Source: Ceratopteris richardii (lineage: Eukaryota > Streptophyta > Polypodiopsida > Polypodiales > Pteridaceae). Taken from it: 64,000 nucleotides of DNA. Below, piece by piece: positions 1 through 11,437 of the stretch (its first letter is position 1; every line of letters begins with the position of its first letter). The position numbers were made by a program, and so were the translations under genes. The notes under the pieces were generated by a model. The model worked only from the letters and a program-made list of their open reading frames with translations. It did not search any database and had not been told where the DNA came from. Location: NCBI GenBank assembly GCA_020310875.1, contig CM035416.1:72871483-72935482 (forward strand), written 5' to 3'.

Positions 1-2868
1 TCTAGGGTGAAAGATTCATATCTTGTGCATCCTCTTCAATGGACAAAAACTCCTGTTGGACTTGCCCTTCACATCCACTTAGGGGTCAATCTTTGCTTTT
101 CTTTGTTTTTGCCCCTTCACTTCTTTGTTCTCCCACATAATAAAAATTTTATCTTTGAGCTCCCAAAACTTCTCCTATCCTAAATGCCAATTAGAGCCTT
201 GAGACAATGGATTAGGGATGGTGAAGGTTGGATGTGCAAGAGATGATGCACCTAGGGTAGTATTCCTTAGTATTGTGGCAAAGCACACTGGTTTCATGAT
301 TGGTAAGGGGCAAAAAGATGCATACACCGTAATGAGGCTCAATCCAAGTGTGGACTTTTCACCTTGAAATACTTGATTGAACATAGGATTGCTACTAAGT
401 AGGCATGATATAATAAAACATGGCATCACACATTTTACAATAAAAACATGTGGCACCCATAGAACATCCAGTTTGACTCACAGAAGCTCCATTGAATCCC
501 AGGGCCAATAGAGAAAAGATGACCCAGATCATGTTTTCCACTTTCAATGCTCTGGCGATCTATGTTGCTATTCAAATTGTTCATTTTCTTTATGCAAATG
601 GAAGGACTCTAGGAAATGTGGTAGATTCTAATGATGGAGTTACACACCATGATCATAGTTTGAGAATTAAATGATTGAAAAGCTACGTATGAACCAGGCC
701 CAACTATGTGGAGTAATGCTCTACCCCTTCCTTTTTCCATTTTATTTTGTTGTTTTTGTCTTGCTGAAATGGATGCAGGTGAGGCATGCCATTTTTGGTT
801 GTAGCTGCTTGTAGGGCCACCCTTGTGAGAGAAAAGCCACCGATGTGTAGAAACTCTCTGTGATTTCTCTATGATTGTTGGGGGAGAAGAAGAAAAGAAG
901 TGATGAAGACCTCTATGATTCCGTAGTCAAAGCCAAGAAAGAGAAGGATACATGAGGATAAAGGGAAGCGAACCCCACACAAAATAGATGACCGTTGTTG
1001 TGATCAAATCAATGGTTTCAATGCAAAGTTTGGAATGCTGTCTATGTTGACATAAGTTTGGAAAACAACACATTTTCACAAGATTTTCATCACCAACTTG
1101 AGTCTTTGATTGCTGAAGTTAACATATGTTGTACAAATGGTGAGAAGCAAGGCTTCAATCGTATTTGGTGTTGATGAATATGTGGTAGAAGTGGAAGACC
1201 TAGAGGTGCACATGAGTTCTCCTTCAAATGGCTGATCGAAAAATCTCTGCAAAAAGTGTTAGCACTACTAGTGGAACTTAATGACCCACCCATCAGAGGT
1301 GTGCTCAAAATCTTTGGAAGTCATTAGTTTTTAATTCTATAACTTGAGAAAAAATTAATAATATATATTTGTATTTGATTCATGTTTTTTTTAATACTTA
1401 TGTTTCTGTGCTTAATCTTTCATGGATATAGATAGAATGGGATTTGATACAACTTCATTAAGCTCTAATATATTGTAATAAAGCGAGTTACAGAGGGTAC
1501 ATGACTTCAAGTGATGTAAAAAGGTTGTGTGCTATTGTATTTCCTGCTCGATGTCATTAGTACATAGAAACGTTGATAATGAATGCCAAAACATATAGCA
1601 GTATAAAACATATATGCTTGCGCCTACTAATAAAATGAAATTATACATCAATGTTTGGAAGAGAATCACTACTTAAATTTATGGGAAGTTTTGCTTGCAA
1701 ATAGAAGGGTTTTGATGCCTTGAGTTCTAAACATTATTTCTACTATTTCCTAGGCTGACATCTTCAAAAGCATTGCTATATGAAACTCTAGGAGACTTCT
1801 CCCAAAGACAAAATGAACTTGTTTTATTGTGTGCTTCATTTCCCTTGGAAAAAGATGATATGTTATGTGGAAATCGAATGTTGGAGAGAGACGAAAAGGA
1901 TTTTCATTTGAATATAATTGAGAAAAGGTGCAATAGTTCAAGTTCCCCAATGCAAAGTGACTCTTAACCTGGTCGCTTAGTCGCTTTATTTCAAGTTCCC
2001 CAATGCAAAGTGACTAAGAGGCAAGAGGAAAAATTGCAAAAATAAGTTGCTTTGAAGAAGACCTAGATGTTTTGCGCGTTAGAAAACAAAACAAGGCCAA
2101 CATCGCTGGCATAGCACCTTAAGACTTTTTGGGGCTTTTCCTAAGCTAAAGTGTCCTATTGGTGCTTTATTTTCCTATTGATGCTAAAGAAAACCTATTG
2201 GGAAACAGAAACGGTTTCGGTTTCTAAAGAAAATGTCGTAACGGGAAACGCTGTAGCCTAAAGGACCGGTTTCCCATCTATTGGTTTTGTGCTAAAGAAA
2301 ACACTTAACTTAAAGGGCCACCCGGAGGGAAGACCATTAAGGTCTTGCTTAAGCTAATACCGTTTCCCAAGAGTTGAGTCCCTCGACGGTATATAATCTC
2401 TCAACAAGCTCCATTTTTCATCCATATTGTCTTTCCAAAAGATCCAAGAGATTTTATACCACGCTTAGTTTACCTCATGGAGCTAAAGAACGGGAAACAT
2501 AACACACTCTAGGAACTAAGGAGTCAGTAACCATTTGGTGATCCTAGTAGGGATCAAAAAAGTGAGTGTATTCTCACATTTTTTCGAGCCTAAGGTAAGA
2601 AAATCTTGCAAAAATATGGGAAATTGAGAGATATCTAGCAACAAATAAGCATTGTTTTCTTGGGCTTGAGGACCTACTTCAATGGCTCTCCAAATTGTTT
2701 GCAAGGGCTTTTTCCACATTTCTCTAGTAAGGCCTTTCTTTACCTCCATATGCCATGGATTACACACTAAGTATCATATACATACAAATCATGGGCTCAA
2801 ATTATATCTTATGATAGAATAAACCAAAAATCTTTGAAATCTCATATACATAACAATTTCAAGACCTT
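1..2868. other. Unassigned flanking DNA, no gene recognised
   Basis: No retroelement domain or host protein is recognisable here. The short open frames on both strands (for example 175-456 minus and 1773-1967 plus) look like chance frames, with no conserved motif. Around 2380-2420 there is a TATA-like string (GTATATAATC) after a stretch rich in repeated TTTC/GAAA words (2140-2370). That could be promoter or LTR debris, but no partner repeat was found in the window. At 2516-2767 (minus) a weak similarity exists to 6714-6990 on the other side of copia A1. Confidence 0.5.
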
Positions 2869-2873
2869 TGTCA
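2869..2873. repeat. Target-site duplication of copia A1 (TGTCA, left copy)
   Basis: TGTCA lies directly before the low-coordinate LTR of copia A1 and is repeated at 6658-6662, directly after the high-coordinate LTR. Five base pairs is the usual duplication for plant LTR retrotransposons. The match fixes both element borders. Confidence 0.85.
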
Positions 2874-3104
2874 TGTTGGAGTTTGAGGTCTGCACAAGCA
2901 CATGAACAACACAAGGAAGAAGAAGAAGCTTGGAGCACAACACGGCACTGAATGAATTATCAAGTGAATGTATAAAGATAAGTGACATGTTAGGGTTATA
3001 GGCATATATACAAGCCGGAGGAAAAAAAATCTCGTAAAGAGGGAAAAAAGGGCCCTGATGGTCCTGAGTGTGTTCACACACATAACTATTGAAATATATC
3101 AACA
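2874..3104 (-). repeat. 3' LTR of copia A1
   Basis: This 231-bp LTR is bounded by TGTTG and CAACA and shares its structure with the LTRs of A2 and A3. In element orientation it includes a TATA-like TATATAT near the middle. It is flanked by TGTCA on the low side and by the PPT on the high side. Confidence 0.88.
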
Positions 3105-3114
3105 AATCCCCCCT
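3105..3114 (-). other. Polypurine tract of copia A1
   Basis: Read on the minus strand this is AGGGGGGATT, directly abutting the 3' LTR. Copia A2 has the same tract. The PPT primes plus-strand DNA synthesis in LTR elements. Confidence 0.8.
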
Positions 3115-3384
3115 AGGAGTGATGCAGTGGACAAGTAATTGACACTCATATATAAGAAAGTGACAATCTATGTGGATAGAGACGAATCCACAAAAGGAAG
3201 CCCAAATATTTTTGGAAAGCTTCAAACTTCTCCCTAGGCAGAGCCTTTGTGAAAAGGTCTATAATGTTATCCTATGTGGGCACATATGCCAAACTGATAT
3301 CTCTAGCAGAGAGCCAGTCCCTGACATAATGATAATGCACTTCAATGTGCTTTGTGCGAGCATGGAACACAAGGTTCCTCACAA

Positions 3385-3711
3385 CTACCAATGTGCTCTG
3401 ACTGTCAATGAAGATGATGGTGGTAGAAGATGACAACCACCCAAATCATCCAAAAGGCATCTGAGCCAAACACACTCAACAATCAATGTGAAAGTTGCCC
3501 TATACCAAGCCTCATAACTAGAAGTGGCCATAGTAGATTGCTTCTTGCTCAACCATGATATGCATGAGCTACCAAATATGAAGCAAAAACCACTAGTGGA
3601 CACACAAGTGTCATAGCAACCAACCCAATCTGAGTCAAAAAAAACATGTAAACCTAGTGGTAATGGTCCCCCTTTGGGATAAAATAAGCCAAATAATTGG
3701 GTACCACTCAA
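3385..3711 (-). pseudogene. Copia A1 RNase H domain (decayed)
   Basis: The translated frame contains the copia RNase H signature FFDSDWVGCYDT, then STSGFCFIFGSSCISWLSKKQ, then the SYEAWYRA block, where the intact copies have the catalytic Glu in CEAEYRAAF. Here that motif reads YEAWYRA, so the EAEY context is damaged. The frame breaks after SSLTVRAHW, where A2 and A3 continue with TDSQSALAVA, so it is frameshifted. RNase H removes the RNA template during reverse transcription. The 3' remainder of the domain (about 3110-3385) is present in another frame. Confidence 0.82.
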
Positions 3712-4331
3712 CTAGTGAAAAAGAGGCACTTAATCACTTGCCAAAGCTTGATACCTGGGCAATGCATAAACCTCCTCATGTGAGAAAAATAAAATTGAAT
3801 ACTAGGTTGAGTTGTGCATAAGTAAATCAAGCATCCAGCATCCTATTGATAGAGAACAACATCAAATGCATCTCCAAAATCATGAAGGCTCAACCAAACC
3901 TGTTTCCATAAGAGTGGAAATAGGTTTGCAATCTTCAAGGCCAAAACATTCCAAGAATGTGTCAATATATTTTGTTGTACACAAAGATATTCCCCCCATC
4001 AACTTTCATAAATTGAATTCCCAAATAGTGATGCAAATTCCCCAAATTTGACATCTCAAAAGAGGCATGCAAATCGGCCTTGAATTCAGCAATATGCTTC
4101 TGATTAGAACATGTGAGAAGCATGTCATCAACATACACAGCAATGATAAGAAGTACATCATCTACATGCTTAACAGATAAGGTGCTCTTAGTTGAACTAT
4201 TCTCAAAACCATGTGCAATCGTACAGGGGTGTATCTTTTATACTAAGCACATGGTGTTTGTTTCAAACCATATAATGCCTTTTTCAACATGCACACTTTT
4301 TTTCATGCCCTTTCTTCACAAAACCATGGGT

Positions 4332-4727
4332 CTAGAATAGATACACTTGTTCATGTAAATCACCATTCAAAAATGGAGTTTTAAATTCCAACTGATGTAC
4401 ATTCCAACCATGATGAGTTGCAAGAGCACAAATGCTAGGAAAGGTAGTCATTTGGCATGTGGGTGCAAATATCTCATCAAAATCAATGCCTCTCTCTTGA
4501 GCATAACCTTTCGCAACAAGCCTAGCTTTATACCTATCAACTATTCTATCACATTTATGCTTCAACTTGTATACCCATTTAGTGTCAATGGCCTTTTTGC
4601 CTGGAGGCAAATCACATAAAGGCCAAGAATTGTTCTTCATAATAGCATCATACTTTGATTGCATAGTAGCCATCCAAGTCTTTGAATTTTTTCCTGTCAA
4701 AAGAAACATCTCATCATAGAGATACAC
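4332..4727 (-). pseudogene. Copia A1 reverse transcriptase N-terminal half (decayed)
   Basis: The motifs KAIDTKWVYKLK, YKARLVAKGYAQERGIDFDEIFAPT and HGWNVHQLEFKTPFLNGDLHEQVY are the conserved copia RT fingers region. The catalytic aspartate context is altered: copies A2 and A3 read LDIKTTFLN, here LEFKTPFLN, with Asp changed to Glu. The second half, including the YVDD region, lies at about 3720-4330 in broken frames. The enzyme cannot be active. Confidence 0.82.
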
Positions 4728-6232
4728 GTAGCCATTTCATAACAATTTGATGCAAAAGAAGAATTATGAGATCCTAAACGAGTACATTATGATAAAGGTG
4801 CATCTAATTTTCTATCTTGTAAAGTTTGTGCCAGCCATTTAGGCATAGTTTTGCCTCCTCTATATCATCCCTCTCATCAATAAAGGCATTAGGTAAATCT
4901 GTGTACCAAAAAAAAAAAAACATTTTGTTGCTTTATCATCCAATTTCTTGCATTTTTGTTTAGGGAATAATGCATATGCTAGACAACCAAAGACATTCAA
5001 ATGAGCAATAGATGACTTCTAACCATGACAAGCCTCATATGGAGTGATAGTTTGCAATGCTTTTGTAGGAAACCCGTTAAGTACATATGTTGCATACATA
5101 ATTTCCTCAAGCCAGAAGCTATGTGGTAAAGCCTGACTTTTGACCACGCACCTCACCATTTCCATCAGAGATTTGTTCTTTCATTCTTCTATTCCATTTT
5201 TTTGAGGTGTAAATAGCACTATACAATCATGTTTCATCCCATGCATAGCCATAAATGCATTAAAATTAGAGGACATGTATTCTCCCCCTCGCTCAAAACG
5301 GAGGGTCCCCAATTTACATGCTGACATATTTTTTAGTCATAATAAAAACTGTTTGAAACACATTAACACTTCTAACTTTGCTTTCAATGTACATACCCAT
5401 GCATGCCTAGAAAAATCATCAATAGAATTCATAAGGTAAAGGTAGTTCCCAAAAGAAGGTGTGTGCATAGGACCACATACATCACTATGAACATGCTATA
5501 ATTTATGAGTAGCTCTATGTGAACCATCTTTAGGGAAGGAAGAACACTGAATTTTGCCCAAAATACAACCTTTAGAGACATGTTTACAAGGTGCCTCAAG
5601 TTTGGGTAGAGAGGACACCATATCCTATTTCTGTAAGCATAGAAAAATAGCATAATTCAAATGACCAAAGCATGCATGCCAAAGCTTTACATCTGAGATA
5701 GCCTAAGAACCTTGAATTAAACATATCAAATCAATCATAGAGTTTGCATAGTCTATGAGCTTATAGAGCTGAAGACATAAAATGGTAGAAGCAATGATAG
5801 CATTGCCATTTGAGAGATCATGAGATGTACATCTTTCATCAAATTTGAAAACCAAGACAATCTTGGTTAATGCTGAAACTAACAAAAAATTTTCATTGAT
5901 CCTTGGTACATGAAAAGCATCTGTCAATGTGAAAGAACTACCATCAATAGTATTTAGAATGATCTTAGCAACTCCCATGACAAGATAAGAGGAGTAGTGC
6001 ATGTGATACTATTCCCTACAAGGGCATGCTCAAGTGAACTAAAGAAGTTCTGTAGCGATGTAAAATGTTTGGCTGCCCCATTATCAAAGTACCAAACATC
6101 TGAGTCTACTGTAGACATGCATTGGTCATGAGAAGATGGGTTATAACTACATATAGTAGTAAACACCCATTCTTCATTTTGCATAAGATTAGCTGACTTT
6201 GTTTTAGGTCTAGAGGCCTCTACAACAACCAT
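4728..6232 (-). pseudogene. Copia A1 protease, gag-pre-integrase and integrase remnants
   Basis: The minus-strand frames 5954-6232, 5703-6002 and 5429-5653 match the same family as A2. They hold the retropepsin-like VWYFDNGAAKHFTS, where A2 reads YFDSGATKH, so the D-S-G triad became D-N-G. Then comes the MGVAKIILNTIDGSSFTLTDAFHVPRI region preceding the integrase zinc-binding segment. The integrase core and its C-terminal part are spread over 4730-5430 with stops. There are no intact catalytic modules. Confidence 0.75.
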
Positions 6233-6419
6233 TATAACATCTTTCTTTTGAGCACAGTATCATAGTGCTTGTGCAGGAAATTTCATCCTTTTATGAGAAA
6301 CATATATAGAGGTTTTAGTTTTCTAGTACAAGCATCTCAAAGTGTGCTACCAATTTTCATGTGATTTTGAGACTATGACCGGAGGAGTGTTGATGATGCA
6401 CTAGATGAAGCAATGACTT

Positions 6420-6431
6420 GCTCTGATACCA
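6420..6431 (-). other. Primer-binding site of copia A1 (tRNA-Met type)
   Basis: On the minus strand this reads TGGTATCAGAGC, the common plant copia PBS complementary to the 3' end of initiator tRNA-Met. It lies two bases inside the 5' LTR. Confidence 0.85.
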
Positions 6432-6433
6432 AT

Positions 6434-6657
6434 TGTTGGAGCTCGAGGTCTGCACAAACAACACAAGGAAGAAGAAGAAGAAGAATCTTGGTGCACAACA
6501 AAACATTAAATGAATTACCAAGTGAATGTATAAATATAAGTGAGATGTTAGGGTTATAGGCATATATACAAGCTGGAGGGAAAAAACCTCCTAAAGAGGA
6601 AAAAAGTGTCATGGTGGTCCTAAGTGTGTTTACACACATCACTACCCAAATATATCA
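6434..6657 (-). repeat. 5' LTR of copia A1
   Basis: This is the second LTR, starting TGTTGG on the displayed strand. At its outer end it reads ATATATCA and then goes straight into the TGTCA duplication, so it lacks the last three bases (ACA) seen in related LTRs. It has a 6-base gap and many substitutions relative to the LTR at 2874-3104. Confidence 0.85.
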
Positions 6658-6662
6658 TGTCA

Positions 6663-7431
6663 TTGTGATGTTTGAAACATCCATGTGATCTGCCCATATT
6701 CTTCATTATGAGCTTATAGGGCATGGGAAGGCAAAACAAAACCTCGCCACATAAATGTGGGAGAACTTGCAAATGTTTTGCATGCCCTTCTCTTGCATTT
6801 CTGTCGTAGGGCTTTTTTTGGGCTCCCAGTGCCATGGGTTGCATAATGGATGTCATATACACACAAAATATGTCTAGGAAATGCTCCATAATACAAGGAC
6901 AATCCTGGAAACTTTCATAATTTATGTACAAAATAATTTCAATGAGAAAAAAGTAAAAGAATGTAGCAAAGTAGTTTTTTTCATTAATTGAATTGATTAC
7001 ATCAATTGGGTTCTCAATGAATCTCTTTCGACACTCCAAAGCATAGATAGGGTGTAATTCAAAACTAACCTTACTATATCATCACTATTTTTCACCCTAG
7101 CCCTAGTGATATAACTATTTAACCTAATAATTTTCCACATAAGTTGGAAACTAAATTTGTAAGACACCATGTCATGAAGTGGACTTGAGGACTATTATAT
7201 TTATGGATAATTACAAAATATTCTTTGGGAAGTTTTGGACCAATGTAGATTGCAAGGGATGATCCACGTCCATGAGAAACTTGATCCCCTCCGTGCCTGG
7301 CTACAAACTTATCGAATTCAATCACCTCCTAACAAACTCTTATTATTAGTATTTGCATGTGGTTGTAAGAATGATTAATTGAAAATAATTACATCTTGAA
7401 CTCTATCTCCTTCTTCTCCTCTCTCTTGAAG
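6663..7431. other. Unassigned DNA after copia A1
   Basis: No known domain was recognised. A minus-strand open frame covers 6714-7039, including the segment MQPMALGAQKKPYDRN. Its nucleotide sequence is weakly similar to 2516-2767. Removing copia A1 brings the two segments close together, so they may be an old diverged tandem duplication. Confidence 0.4.
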
Positions 7432-7677
7432 CTATAAATTCATGCTAGAGTGGGACATCTCACTCTGATCGATGACTGGTGAACTGAGAACCTTTGATTC
7501 CAATATTCTTGCTTGCGCATGATTGAATTCTTCTTCATTGATATGTTGATGTTCACTTGTAATTATGTCATCACAAACCAATTTTATTGTGTCTTCCACT
7601 GACTCACCAAATGGAAAACACTTCTTCTCGAATAATTTAGAGCTACTATCCAAAGGACACTCTAACACTATACACAA
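7432..7677 (-). CDS. Unrecognised open frame, possible gene remnant
   Basis: This 81-residue frame carries an acidic C-terminal half (CDDIITSEHQHINEEEF). It lies downstream of the 187-residue frame at 7801-8364 on the same strand, with a stop and frame change between them. The two could be pieces of one broken gene. No family is recognised, and coding status is uncertain. Confidence 0.2.
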   Translation of the reverse strand: MCIVLECPLDSSSKLFEKKCFPFGESVEDTIKLVCDDIITSEHQHINEEEFNHAQARILESKVLSSPVIDQSEMSHSSMNL

Positions 7678-7800
7678 TAAACTTAGGCACTCATTGAGTC
7701 ATAACCCAAATGCCTTTTTGACATCATGCAAGAATAAATATTCTTGTCCCTCTACAAGAACTACTAAAAAAGCTTTGATTTCAACCTCTGGGATAGTCCC

Positions 7801-8364
7801 TTATGGCTCAATAAAGGTGGATTGCATAGGTACTTCTTCCAACTTATCATTCACACCATGAGGATAAGTTGTTTTGATTGCTTCCCTCTCTAATAAGAGA
7901 TTATAGGGTTCTTGGGATGGTTCCTTTTCATCGTCAACAAAGCCACCTGTAAGAAGATGGTGGATGTCATGAGGATCTTGATCTGGTTCCTTATTCACAA
8001 TGAAGATTGTGGTAGAAATGAAAGATAGATATTTTGCACCCATCTTGCATTTCTTATTTAATTTTTTTATTAGTGGCACAATCTCATCAAGGAGGTGCCT
8101 TGCTTCCTTTGCAATTGCTTGGAATTTCTTCAAACATTTTTTAAATGCCTCATCACCTTTGTGAATGTAGATGACAAGGTCACAAGGAACCCATTTCCCA
8201 TCATATGGTGGTATGTCAATAGAGAAAAAAAATATATGGGCATCCATATATTGAAGTGGCTCCTCCAAGGCATCTGTGTTCACTTGCACGGTACCATGGA
8301 GGTCATAAATTTTGGAGAGAAGACCATATAGGCAATGTTGACATTTATAATCCAAATCCTCCAA
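7801..8364 (-). CDS. Unrecognised 187-residue open frame
   Basis: This is the longest frame outside a recognised element in the first 9 kb. Its start lies in MEDLDYKCQHCLYGLLSKIY. The middle has a Lys-rich amphipathic stretch (CLKKFQAIAKEARHLLDE) that could form a helix, and the C-terminus is acidic. No signal peptide, membrane segment or catalytic motif is visible. It resembles neither Gag nor Pol of the elements here. It may be a degraded host gene, a piece of another transposon, or chance. Confidence 0.25.
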   Translation of the reverse strand: MEDLDYKCQHCLYGLLSKIYDLHGTVQVNTDALEEPLQYMDAHIFFFSIDIPPYDGKWVPCDLVIYIHKGDEAFKKCLKKFQAIAKEARHLLDEIVPLIKKLNKKCKMGAKYLSFISTTIFIVNKEPDQDPHDIHHLLTGGFVDDEKEPSQEPYNLLLEREAIKTTYPHGVNDKLEEVPMQSTFIEP

Positions 8365-9829
8365 AAAATCTAGAAACGTTTAGCATGCACTCTTGGGAGC
8401 TATAAAGGTGGAAGTCATAGCTTACAAACATACAAAGAGCTGATCTATCACTCTCTGCATAGTTGCAAAAGTGATAAATAAGGGGGAAGGACTTCTATTT
8501 ATAGATTTTTTAAGATTTTTAAATGATTGACCCAACTTTTAACATAATTTACTTTTCTTAAATTTAAAACGGAAGTGAGTTTTAGTAAGAAAATTTTGAC
8601 ATTTGACATCACAACAAAGAAAATAAACAACAAGAATGTTCTTACAAGAAAAATATGGAGAATATATAGATACAAATAGAATCTGGCCAAAATCTTCCTG
8701 ACGCAAATGTGGAAATATTTTCATTGCAAAAATAGGTTTGTACATAGGTTCCATATTATCTTTACATAAAAAATGATAACAATGTGGCAAAAGAGCTATG
8801 AAAATGAAATTTTAGTCCCATCCATGTTCCAATCTATGAGGACATTGAATTTGCGTTCCAAACTCTTTCTAATTTGTGAAAATTTCATAATATAGTAAAA
8901 CATTATGCAATTCATGAACAACAATGATAGAATTAGATATATGGAATCCAACTCTTACCTTGTTCCCTTGTATTCAAAGTTGAAATCATGAAGATCATCA
9001 TATCCCATGATAAGTTAGTTCTCTCTCAAGCTAGCTAAGTTCCATTACTAATTAACTAAAACCACCTCCATATCATTGTTGGGTAACTTTACATTAATTT
9101 AAAATGAAACTAAAGATCCTTCATATCTCTATAAAGGTATCCACTCTCCAAGTTTACACATCCAACAATCATAGTAGAAGCTAACGTACTAAGAGGTATG
9201 ATGTTTTAAATAGTGAAACTCTATACCCGTGTCACCAATTTTACAATGATAACTATCCATTTTGACAATGCTTCTACAAACCCCATTTTTCTCCTAGTAA
9301 ACCTTCTACTACCTCATATGTAATATCTTTACATAGGAGCATTTGTGTACCTAAGCTCACAATGTCTTAGGGACTTGTGATGAAGGAGACTATTCCTCAA
9401 TCATGAACAAGTGCATATATTGGTGGATTGATACACTCGTTAAATTATCAATCCAAGGACTTAGACCACATCAAGTGTATGAGAACATGTGCTCTCATGA
9501 TGGCTAATGAACTGAAGAACAAACAATGCACACAAATTATGGATAAGTGCCTCTCATGTTACCTTTCTCACTGAAAATGTGTATCGTGATACTTGTTACA
9601 ACAACAAGCACAAATTAAGCCATATCTCTCAACTTTCATACCTAAATATGGTTAATGCCGGGTTCCTTTTGAAGCTCTTGATGAGACACATCCAATGGGC
9701 ATATTTTTAGCCTAATCTGGCAATTGTGCTTTAATTAAAGAGCGAAATATAGAGTGGTAGGAAACACCAACTCTTGCTCCACAGCTTCCCAAGCTTCACA
9801 CACACCACAATGGTGAAAAGAGTAGAAGA
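8365..9829. other. AT-rich unassigned DNA
   Basis: No domain, tandem array or long open frame stands out. The region just before 9830 (about 9720-9830) may already be the outer part of the gypsy A' 3' LTR, because that LTR must extend beyond the portion shared with 20466-20884. Its outer border could not be fixed. Confidence 0.45.
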
Positions 9830-10263
9830 AGGGGTAGATAGCACCTCTAGGCACATATTTCATGCATCACACACACACATACAAGCTCATGAAGAAGAAG
9901 ATACATAGTTAAGAGGAAGCAAATTTGAAATTTTACTAGTTCACTCTTCACAATGCAAATTGTTATTTACAAAGAGTCACAAAGTGACTTATATACATCT
10001 GCCCTAAAAATGGTCCTTTCATATAAGAGACCGGCACTTTCTTTGTAAATCATTAAATTCACATTTGTACAAGGCTAATGTTACATTCTTTAGGGATGAT
10101 GCATCTAGAGGACTCCTCTAAAGCATTTACATGGCTTTTTGAAAATTCTACAATGGAGCTTTGAAAAAAAAAATGGCCAAAAGTTGAAAATTTAGGGCCC
10201 CCTTGTCTTCACTTCTTTCTCCTTCCTTCTTCCTTATCTCTTTGTCTTCAGTCCTCTGCAACA
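9830..10263 (-). repeat. 3' LTR (part) of gypsy A'
   Basis: It aligns with 20466-20884 over about 430 bp, including shared segments such as CCTAAAAATGGTCCTTTCAT. It ends in GCAACA followed by a pyrimidine tract (PPT complement). The outer (low) border is uncertain. Confidence 0.75.
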
Positions 10264-10290
10264 CTCTCCCCCTCTTAGTCTCTGTGGTCC
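10264..10290 (-). other. Polypurine tract of gypsy A'
   Basis: The minus strand reads AAGAGGGGGAGAG directly against the LTR terminus TGTTGC. This is in the same position as the PPT of gypsy A next to its 3' LTR. Confidence 0.65.
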
Positions 10291-10721
10291 CTTGACAAGC
10301 TTCTATGGGTATTCCTGACATGCAACAAGTGGTTGGAGATGGACCAACTATGTTAACATGTTCCCACTTCTTTATCTCCCACTTGATGCTGTAATTTCCT
10401 TGCATACGTTTCTTTTAACTGCATGATACCAATGGTTGAGGAAGCCTTCAAGACTCATAGACAATGTGTTACCTTATCAGAGCCTTAGTCCAATGCTTTC
10501 ATCTTGCCCTTGATATTCCTTATATTCATACACTAGACTTGCAACATTAATTCTAGTTGCCACACATGCACCTGTCGGTAAACACTCACTAGATTTATGT
10601 ATTATAATTTTTCCATGCTCCAGCGGTTGTACTTGAAGTGCTTTAAGTGTTTGGAGCACTCTGGAAATCATGTTTTGTCTTCTTCCACTTCTTCATGTCT
10701 TTGGCTTGTATATTTGTTTGT

Positions 10722-11384
10722 CTACACACGGCTAGTAGATGTACCTGTTTGCCTTCTTGTTTTGTCTTTTTGTGCGCCTCTCCCAGGACCTACTACTTTT
10801 CTACTGCCTATGTCAATTGGCATAACCCCAAATGCATATACTCCCCATTCAATAGAAAAAGTGGCCTTATGTTGATCTTCCATAGCAATGACTGCTTGAT
10901 TATAACTTGAGAACCCATCAAGCAAGTTGTAAACTTCCTTTCCTGCTACCCTTTCCACTAGATGATCAGTAATGGGTAAAGGATAACTATCACGAATGGT
11001 GCATACATGAACCTTTTTGAGGTTGATACAAACCCTAAGTTTTCCATTTTTCTTTGGTACTACCACCAAAGGTGAAACCCATTGAGTATGCTCAATTTCA
11101 TATATAAATCTAGCCGCTAATAGTTAATTTATTTCTTACTTGATCTTGGTTGAATATACATCATTATATGTGTAACGTCTCTCTCTTGAGGGTTTTGCAT
11201 TTGGAGTCATCGGAATCCTATGAGAACAAATGGAGAGCTTCACACCTTTAAGATCTTTGTAGATCAAAGCAAATACATCTCTATATTCTCGGATCAACGC
11301 TATTGGTTCATGCTCTTCTTCTATAGATACATCCTTACCTATATACATGCATCTCTCTTCTTTGACTTCTATGGTCACTATCAC
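10722..11384 (-). pseudogene. Gypsy A' reverse transcriptase fragment, truncated by deletion
   Basis: The frame 11136-11384 matches the start of the gypsy A RT region (ALIREYRDVFALIYKDLKGV, SHRIPMTPNAKPS). The frame 10722-11069 continues with VVVPKKNGKLRVCINLKK, RDSYPLPITDHLVERVAGKEV and DGFSSYNQ. It then departs from the gypsy A sequence just after GVYAFGVMPI, before the TNAPATFQ motif and the YVDD catalytic box. The rest (thumb, RNase H, integrase) is missing, and what follows leads quickly to the PPT. This points to a single large internal deletion. Confidence 0.82.
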
Positions 11385-11432
11385 CTTTTTTGTTTGTTCT
11401 TTGTTGTCATAGGCTATTCGTTCCTACACCTC

Positions 11433-11437
11433 TCTCG
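11433..11437. repeat. Target-site duplication of copia A2 (left copy, TCTCG)
   Basis: TCTCG precedes the low LTR and TCTCT (16506-16510) follows the high LTR, so four of five bases match. Removing A2 plus one copy of the duplication rejoins the gypsy A' pol frame around MPKR, which aligns with MPNRKEKDGQVYDN of gypsy A. This confirms the insertion site. Confidence 0.75.

Larger units (their letters stand above)
2874..6657 (-). mobile_element. Copia A1: Ty1/copia LTR retrotransposon, internally deleted
   Basis: This is a minus-strand element of about 3.8 kb with two related LTRs (2874-3104 and 6434-6657), a PPT next to the 3' LTR and a tRNA-Met-type PBS next to the 5' LTR. In element order it keeps protease remnants, gag-pre-integrase, integrase, RT and RNase H pieces. 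It lacks nearly all of gag compared with copia A2, which is about 5.07 kb. The two LTRs differ at several dozen positions or small gaps by eye, so it is older than copia A2. Many frameshifts and stops make it non-autonomous. Confidence 0.88.
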
